From an uncultured Prevotella sp. (GTDB lineage Bacteria; Bacteroidota; Bacteroidia; Bacteroidales; Bacteroidaceae), in NCBI GenBank assembly GCA_934183135.1, contig CAKPRX010000053.1, positions 1-16,148 on the forward strand: 16,148 bases of DNA, read 5' to 3'. The translations under genes were made by a program, and so were the position numbers. How positions within the stretch are numbered: the first letter of the stretch is position 1; every line of letters starts with the position of its first letter. This document shows, piece after piece, positions 13,427 through 16,148 of the stretch. The notes under the pieces are model-generated. The model did not search any database, had not been told where the DNA came from, and saw only the letters and a program-made list of their open reading frames with translations.

Positions 13427-14299
13427 TTATTTTATCAATGTAAGCAGATACTGGCCGTATTCGTTCTTGAGCATGGGCTCGGCCAGCTGGCGCAGCCGGT
13501 CGCTGTCTATCCAGCCCATCTTATAGGCTATCTCCTCAAGGCAAGCTACCTTGAGCCCCTGGCGTTTCTCGATGACCTCGATAAAGGTACTGGCCTCGCT
13601 CAGGCTGTCGTGGGTGCCGGTGTCGAGCCAGGCAAAGCCGCGTTGGAGTGTCTGGACCTTGAGCTGGTGGCGGTTGAGATACTCTTGGTTAACAGAGGTT
13701 ATCTCGAGCTCGCCGCGGGCGCTGGGCTTGATGGCCTTGGCTATCTGAACCACGCTGTTGGGGTAGAAGTAGAGGCCCACCACGGCATAGTTGCTCCTGG
13801 GATGGGCGGGCTTTTCCTCGATGCTCAGGCAGTTGCCCTCGGCGTCAAACTCGGCCACGCCGTAGCGCTCGGGGTCATTGACGTAGTAGCCGAACACCGT
13901 GGCCATGCCTTGCTCCTCCACATGGTGTACGCTCTGACGAAGCAGGCCGCTGAAGCCGGCACCGTAGAAGATGTTGTCGCCCAGGACCAGGCATACGCTG
14001 TCGTCGCCGATGAACTGCTCGCCGATGAGGAAGGCCTGGGCGAGCCCGTCGGGACTGGGCTGTTCGGCATACTCGAACCTCACGCCAAGCTCCTGCCCGT
14101 CGCCAAGCAGCCGGCGGAACCCCGGGAGGTCGTATGGGGTCGAGATGATAAGTATCTCACGTATGCCAGCCAACATGAGCGCCGAGATGGGGTAGTATAT
14201 CATCGGCTTGTCGAATATGGGAATCAGCTGCTTGCTGACCCCTTTGGTAATGGGGTACAGGCGAGTGCCCGAGCCCCCTGCAAGAACTATACCTTTCAC
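13427..14299 (-). CDS. rfbA: Glucose-1-phosphate thymidylyltransferase
   Basis: A 290-residue enzyme of the normal length. It opens with the nucleotide-binding signature [11 protein letters not shown] (Gly8-Pro16), then [20 protein letters not shown] (about 27-46), LGDNIFYG with the metal-binding Asp (about 107-114), and an IEEKP segment (about 159-163) that contacts the sugar. It makes dTDP-glucose from dTTP and glucose-1-phosphate in the cytoplasm, the first step to dTDP-rhamnose and related sugars. It lies 15 bases after the sugar-transferase gene and 15 bases before the kinase gene, so it is in the exopolysaccharide operon. The following enzymes rfbB, rfbC and rfbD are not in this window and must be elsewhere if dTDP-rhamnose is made. 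Confidence 0.95.
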   Translation of the reverse strand: MKGIVLAGGSGTRLYPITKGVSKQLIPIFDKPMIYYPISALMLAGIREILIISTPYDLPGFRRLLGDGQELGVRFEYAEQPSPDGLAQAFLIGEQFIGDDSVCLVLGDNIFYGAGFSGLLRQSVHHVEEQGMATVFGYYVNDPERYGVAEFDAEGNCLSIEEKPAHPRSNYAVVGLYFYPNSVVQIAKAIKPSARGELEITSVNQEYLNRHQLKVQTLQRGFAWLDTGTHDSLSEASTFIEVIEKRQGLKVACLEEIAYKMGWIDSDRLRQLAEPMLKNEYGQYLLTLIK

Positions 14300-14314
14300 C
14301 TTTTATATATATTA

Positions 14315-15745
14315 TTATGATGCTTTGTTGTTATGAACGAATATAGAGCGCACCGTGCGGTAAGCTATCCATAGGTCGAGGCCGACCGACCAGTGCTCTA
14401 TGTACCAGATGTCGCGCCGTACACGCTCTTCCATCTGCCAGAGTTCGTGGGTCTCGCCACAGAAGCCTGTTACCTGGGCATAGCCGGTAATGCCGGGCTT
14501 GTAGAAGTGGCGAACCATATATTTGTCTATCAGTTTGCTGTACATCTGGGTGTGGTAGAGCATGTGGGGGCGGGGGCCTATGATGCTCATGTCGCCCCGC
14601 AGTACGTTGAAGAACTGGGGCAGTTCGTCCATGTAGGTCTTACGCAGAAACGCGCCGAAGGGGAATATCCTCGGGTCGTTCTCGGTGGCCTGCAGGGTGT
14701 CTTGCTCACGGTTCAGGTGCATGGTGCGAAACTTGTAGCAGGTAAAGGTGCGCCCGTCAAGTCCCGTACGTGCCTGGGAGAAGAACACGGGCCCGCGGCT
14801 CTGCATCTTGATGCCCAGGGCGATAAAGGGCAGCAGCGGGATGAGGGCCACGCATACCACGGCGCTTATCACGGTGTCGGCCACTTGCTTTACTATACGG
14901 GTAGGCGAGTAGAGCAGCGGTTCCCGGTAGCTCGTATAGAGCAGCGTTTCGCCCATCCGCTCGGGCTTGAGCCGTAGCTGGAAGTCGTTGCACACGCTGG
15001 GAACGTAGTAGAAGTGGATGGTATGGGTATAGCAGAAGCGGATGAGCCGCTCTATGGTATTGGTGTCGTGCGGGGGAAGGCAGCAGAACAGGCAGTTGAT
15101 GCCGGTCGGAGCGTCGCCGCCGCCGGGGTGCTGGGCGAGGAAGTCGGCCACCGTGCCCAGATAGTTGGCCGCGGGCGCGGAACTGTCCTGGTGGTCTGTG
15201 GGACGGGCATGGTCGCTGTAGTAGCCCGACAGGCGGTAGCCCGAGGCAGAGGCGCGCTGCAGCTTGCCGTATAGCGACCGGCCGGCCGGCGTGTCGCCGA
15301 TGAAGACCACGTTCTGTATGTTGCGCTCGGCCATCCGTGTGTGTCCGGCCCATCCCGTCTCGCCCATGCGTGTGGCCGTCAGTACTGTCCACTCGGCGGC
15401 CGCGAGGGGCAGCGTCATGGCGGCAAGCGGCCCCGTGTAACCAGTGGCGTAGAGCAGGGCTGCCAGCAGGACTACGTGGGTGAGTACCAGCATACTGGTG
15501 TCGGCCAGCTGACGCCGGTAGGTGGCCATGCGCTGGCCTACGGTGGGCTGGCGCAGCCACTCGCTCACGGCGAGTGCCAGGTTGAAGTACAGCAGACTGT
15601 GGGTGTGCCCCATCCACGTCGTGACTCCCTCGGGCGCGTGCAGTCCCATCGACACTGTCGCGAAGACAATGTTCAGGATGGCAAAGTCGCCGAGGATAAC
15701 CCAGGTTGTGATGGTATTATCTGCCGAGTTAATATATTGTGACAT
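14315..15745 (-). CDS. Undecaprenyl-phosphate sugar phosphotransferase, WcaJ-like
   Basis: A 476-residue polyprenol-phosphate hexose-1-phosphate transferase. The N-terminal half has four predicted helices (within residues 12-130), then a Rossmann-like domain (about 145-265, VVFIGDTPAGRSLYG). The C-terminal catalytic domain begins with a helix (about 284-309). Its signatures are GPVFFSQARTGLDGRTFTCYKFRTM, the catalytic MDELPQFFNVLRGDMS (about 370-385) with the Asp-Glu pair, IGPRPH, and PGITGYAQVTG. It begins repeat-unit assembly by placing a sugar phosphate on undecaprenyl phosphate; the exact sugar is uncertain. The start at 15745 (MSQYINS) is chosen over the TTG at 15781, because that TTG lies inside the -7 promoter box. 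It is the first gene of the exopolysaccharide operon. Confidence 0.9.
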   Translation of the reverse strand: MSQYINSADNTITTWVILGDFAILNIVFATVSMGLHAPEGVTTWMGHTHSLLYFNLALAVSEWLRQPTVGQRMATYRRQLADTSMLVLTHVVLLAALLYATGYTGPLAAMTLPLAAAEWTVLTATRMGETGWAGHTRMAERNIQNVVFIGDTPAGRSLYGKLQRASASGYRLSGYYSDHARPTDHQDSSAPAANYLGTVADFLAQHPGGGDAPTGINCLFCCLPPHDTNTIERLIRFCYTHTIHFYYVPSVCNDFQLRLKPERMGETLLYTSYREPLLYSPTRIVKQVADTVISAVVCVALIPLLPFIALGIKMQSRGPVFFSQARTGLDGRTFTCYKFRTMHLNREQDTLQATENDPRIFPFGAFLRKTYMDELPQFFNVLRGDMSIIGPRPHMLYHTQMYSKLIDKYMVRHFYKPGITGYAQVTGFCGETHELWQMEERVRRDIWYIEHWSVGLDLWIAYRTVRSIFVHNNKAS

Positions 15746-15778
15746 GTAGTATACTCTGTCGTTTATTACTTGTTCTTG

Positions 15779-15786
15779 CAAAGTTA
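15779..15786 (-). promoter_or_regulatory. Bacteroidota -7 promoter box (TAACTTTG) for the exopolysaccharide operon
   Basis: On the minus strand TAACTTTG fits TAnnTTTG. Transcription should start near 15773, about 28 bases before the ATG at 15745. The upstream 15787-15826 is very AT-rich but lacks a clear TTTG -33 box at the expected spacing, so an activator may help. Confidence 0.6.
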
Positions 15787-15826
15787 CAATTTTAATTTTA
15801 TTTCACCTTATTATTAATGTAAAAAA

Positions 15827-16148
15827 ATGCGTTTGTCGTGGCTTTTTTCGTGGCGGTTATGCGGGTGGCAGTCCCGATGGCCGCTTTCGCTCCCGTTGGG
15901 ATGGGTGGGAAAATGTTGGCAGGCCTTGGCTGGAGGGACGGCGGCCATGGGGGTGGCGGTAGCCGTCCCGGTGAAATGAAGAGTTGATTATTTTGTAAAT
16001 ATTGTTCAATTATCAACAGCCCATTAATGTATATTTATGCAGAAATGGGGGCTGGCTGCGTTCCGGAAAGTCGCTGTAGCGTCGGGCAGAGGGACGCGGC
16101 GGTGCCCGCGGTCGATTTTACGCAAAATAGAGGGGACTGAAAATCGGC
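15827..16148. other. GC-rich gene-poor region with inverted repeats upstream of the exopolysaccharide operon
   Basis: I see no convincing gene here. Inverted repeats present are GGGACGGC (15935-15942) with GCCGTCCC (15962-15969), CGGGCA (16083-16088) with TGCCCG (16103-16108), and CGATTTT (16113-16119) with AAAATCG (16140-16146), the last one reaching the window edge. The stretch alternates between GC-rich blocks and AT-rich blocks (for example 15976-16042). A 50-codon Trp-rich frame at 15827-15979 on the plus strand is open but unsupported. It could hold a leader or regulatory region for a gene beyond the window. Confidence 0.4.

Noticed and set aside
14757..15617. 286-codon minus-strand frame inside the sugar-transferase gene
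   Set aside because: It is an out-of-frame reading rich in Arg, Pro, Ala and His, typical of a frame shadow. The overlapping frame has full transferase motifs.
15746..15781. TTG start for the sugar transferase at 15781
   Set aside because: The TTG lies inside the TAACTTTG promoter box, so it cannot be in the transcript made from that promoter. ATG 15745 is used instead.
15798..16016. 72-codon minus-strand frame and a 50-codon Trp-rich plus-strand frame (15827-15979) upstream of the exopolysaccharide operon
   Set aside because: Neither has a recognisable domain or promoter. Composition is Pro-rich or Trp-rich as expected from GC-rich noncoding DNA. Kept only as a note on the region.

Overview
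The window looks like chromosomal DNA of a GC-rich member of the Bacteroidales (Bacteroidota). Evidence: repeated TAnnTTTG promoter -7 boxes, no Shine-Dalgarno-like sequences before starts, and typical lineage proteins (DUF5686 with a carboxypeptidase-regulatory-like domain, tandem DUF4230 proteins, a BT_0820-like HAD protein, a Wzz/BY-kinase fusion). Genus is not decidable by eye; Prevotellaceae or Muribaculaceae would fit. No phage, insertion sequence, CRISPR array, tRNA or rRNA was seen.

Left part (1-5707): the 3' end of what is probably a PiT-type phosphate transporter (its PhoU-like tail), a terminator, a 92-bp imperfect palindrome, a promoter, and two overlapping paralogous DUF4230 genes. 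A perfect 20-bp hairpin separates these from two leftward genes: a NarL/LuxR-type regulator and a DUF5686 outer-membrane-type protein.

Middle (5839-8246): a tight rightward four-gene operon encoding a PgpA-like phosphatase, a GtrA-like membrane protein, a CDP-alcohol phosphatidyltransferase and an AUR1-like PAP2 transferase. This matches the inositol-lipid (phosphatidylinositol and inositol-phosphoceramide) cluster known from Bacteroides thetaiotaomicron. The expected working order is: CDP-diacylglycerol plus inositol phosphate gives PI-phosphate (CDP-alcohol enzyme), the phosphatase gives PI, and the AUR1-like enzyme moves phosphoinositol to ceramide. The inositol-phosphate synthase gene usually found with these genes is not in the window.

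Next come a leftward FKBP prolyl isomerase gene whose leader contains an exact 63-bp tandem duplication (period 64) with two upstream mini-ORFs, and a rightward AzgA-type purine permease.

Right part (10426-15745): a leftward exopolysaccharide cassette, transcribed wcaJ-like initiating sugar transferase, rfbA, Wzc-like tyrosine autokinase, then a small HAD phosphatase after two hairpins. The operon starts from a TAACTTTG promoter at 15779-15786. Upstream of it (15787-16148) is GC-rich noncoding DNA with inverted repeats. No outer-membrane export protein, flippase, polymerase or rfbBCD gene is present here. The strongest leads are the inositol-lipid operon without its synthase, the long palindrome, and the duplicated FKBP leader.
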